A stretch of DNA of 64,000 bases from Acholoe squamosa (Eukaryota > Annelida > Polychaeta > Phyllodocida > Polynoidae), in contig OX439051.1 of assembly GCA_949317995.1 (NCBI GenBank), positions 45,449,250-45,513,249 of the forward strand, written 5' to 3'. A program made the position numbers and the translations under genes. Below, in pieces: positions 62,267-64,000 of the stretch; the first letter of the stretch is position 1; each line of letters starts with the position of its first letter. The notes beneath the pieces are model-generated. The model saw nothing but the letters and a program-made list of their open reading frames with translations, did no database searches and was not told where the DNA came from.

Positions 62267-63220
62267 GTCCAGTTCAGTGGACGGTCTCTAATAGTGATGG
62301 ATTTTAGGGTATATAGCAAAGGATCTTTATAATCTTACCTCAATCTAGTAATACGAGTCACTTTTAAGCGAATCCATCCAAGAATTTCAACTGAAATGTT
62401 AATGACCCTCTTGGATCTAAATTAAAATTGAGGAAATCCTCGTAGCAGACATCTAATGTGATGGCATTATCTGTTGTCATGCAGATTTGATAAAAGCCAA
62501 TCTGAATTGAGATTACTTGTGCGTATGAAGACAAATGATGACAATGGTGAAACAGTTCCAAAGTCTTCCAAACGATAGAGCTGGTTTGATGTGAAAAGTT
62601 TGTATTTCTGTTATCAATGTTGTACAATGATGGATCTGGAAGATATGGGGGGCTCTGCACCCGAACCCCCATTTTTTTTCTCTTTTTTTCCGTTTTTATT
62701 TTATCAAAAGTAGTTCCCTTTGAAAGAACTGGAAGTAGACATATTACCACGTCATGGACATAGCAACGGAGACATTTTGTTTAATTTCTCTATTTGTCTT
62801 CATAATCTAAACATAAAAATAATCGATAAGGGCATATAAGACACTTTTTGAAAAGGTCCGTTCTGTTAACTCAGGACCATTCTACGATATAGTAGAGATT
62901 GATCCGACTCTGACGTGAGTGGGCATAGTGGCAGTGTTAGAGTCTGGCAAGTGGGGTGGGGGGCGGGGGGTCATCTGTCTTCTAGTCTCACCCTGCGCTT
63001 ATATGACAACCTGGAGTGGATTTGGAGGTAGTCCTACTCCCTGCACTCATACGATCTCGACCTGTGCTTATTTGAGACCCCTACGCATAATCAGGCCATT
63101 ACTTTTGGTAGGTTTTTTAGTATTTTACAATTTTATAACCTTTATTTCATCTTTCCGATCTATTTGGCTAATCAAAAACCCTTTAAGCTCAATTCCAACC
63201 TACCTGGGTCATCGATTTAT
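62267..63220. other. Intron sequence without feature
   Basis: No exon or bounded repeat supported. Confidence 0.5.
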
Positions 63221-63910
63221 AGACGTTACAATGTCCCAGACGTAATGCACCACCCCTGTGGTCGTAATGTACCACCCCTCCTGGTCGTAATGTCCCATCC
63301 ACTTGGTTGTAATGTACCACGATCCTGGTAGCAATGTACCACAGCTGGCAATAGGGCCATCCTGCCATCCAACAGTCACGCAATCTACAGGCATCCCCCC
63401 CCCCTCCATCTTTAGGTCAGCCATGAGTTATAATAGGCTTTCACAAGGTCCAATATCTAGTATTACGCCTCTGTCAGAAGTCATCATGTTGGGTATGGAG
63501 GACAAACAAAATAAAATAGGGTTACAAGTAGTGTAAACTAGAATCCATCTCATTTCATCTAACAAATTTTATCATCAAACTTGACATTCTGTTTTCCTTC
63601 CATGTCTAGGTTTTACATACCTCTAAGGCAATTAAAAAATATCAGCTTTACAGACCCGCCCCCACCAGGCAAAAGGGACCGCATTGTAGCATTTTATATT
63701 AAGTTTCCGGTAAAATAAAGTGTGCAAAATCCGCAATCCACTGAGAGAAATGCTTCCCTTGACAAAATAAGTAAGAGTAGGAGTAGGCATGGGACATTGT
63801 GACTTTCTGGATGGGACATTACGACCACAGTCTTGGTACATTACGACCAGTGGGTTTAGGTGGAGGTACATTCAGACGGCGGTACATTCAGGCTGTGATA
63901 CATTTCGTCT
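63221..63910. mobile_element. Element with inverted subterminal repeats
   Basis: The left side (63221-63345) has five GGTCGTAATGTACCAC-type motifs; the right side (63790-63910) has the same motif in inverse (GGTACATTACGACC). Outer ends AGACG and CGTCT are inverse. No ORF and no clear target duplication. Confidence 0.55.
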
Positions 63911-64000
63911 AATGGTGGGCCCATCTATGTATTCATGACAAGTATTCAACTTTTATGATAACCTGAAAATAACGAGGTCCATTTTTCCTCGTAAAAGTGC
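63911..64000. other. Window end, still in the last intron seen
   Basis: No feature; the TSPEAR-like gene should continue to the right. Confidence 0.5.

Overview
This is a eukaryotic, metazoan, genomic window, roughly 60% A+T by eye. It is intron-rich, with host exons that are short and far apart and most of the sequence made of mobile elements at different stages of decay. The one host gene encodes a TSPEAR-like secreted protein (thrombospondin-N/laminin-G domain followed by EAR repeats). That gene, with Penelope-like and Ty3/Gypsy elements and a Polinton/adintovirus-type DNA polymerase fossil, fits a marine invertebrate such as a lancelet or another deuterostome. The species cannot be fixed from the sequence alone.

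Layout. 0.5-3.2 kb: a truncated, frameshifted copy of a retrotransposon accessory gene (minus strand), ending at a 200-N assembly gap beside a CTG repeat. 3.8-9 kb: a PC4-like ORF and a heavily broken protein-primed family B DNA polymerase (plus strand), then a block of palindromic E-boxes and inverted CCAAT boxes. 9.5-13 kb: no gene, MITE-like repeats. 13,020-25,856: a very young 12.8-kb Ty3/Gypsy element on the minus strand, with identical 377-bp LTRs, a TAGT target duplication and a tRNA-His primer site. It carries gag, protease-RT, RNase H-integrase and a 982-codon extra ORF between integrase and the 3' LTR. 25.9-29 kb: no gene, one 45-bp tandem array.

29,957 to beyond 60,576: the TSPEAR-like gene (plus strand). 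Nine coding exons join in phase (29957-30074, 46128-46284, 46728-46875, 57092-57337, 57786-57906, 58761-58862, 59540-59669, 59964-60093, 60390-60576) and the gene runs off the window. Intron 1 (16 kb) holds a foldback repeat, a minisatellite and an antisense Penelope-like element (37,085-46,060), itself split by a 3.27-kb Harbinger-like element. Intron 3 (10 kb) holds a LINE fragment and a second, defective copy of the Gypsy family (47,822-56,896, TSD CGAC). Intron 5 holds a solo LTR (TSD CTAG). 60.6-64 kb: MITEs and minisatellites.

The most interesting system is the Gypsy family. Three copies here share a long extra gene downstream of pol, where env would be expected. The product has no visible signal peptide or membrane segment. 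It has a conserved Cys-rich block, two C2H2-type zinc fingers, a Pro/Ser/Gly-rich linker and a C-terminal coiled coil. It sits behind a CpG-rich segment with promoter-like sites (two perfect CREs, a DR4 nuclear-receptor repeat, a CACGTG E-box), which suggests separate expression of a nuclear regulatory or nucleic-acid-binding accessory protein.
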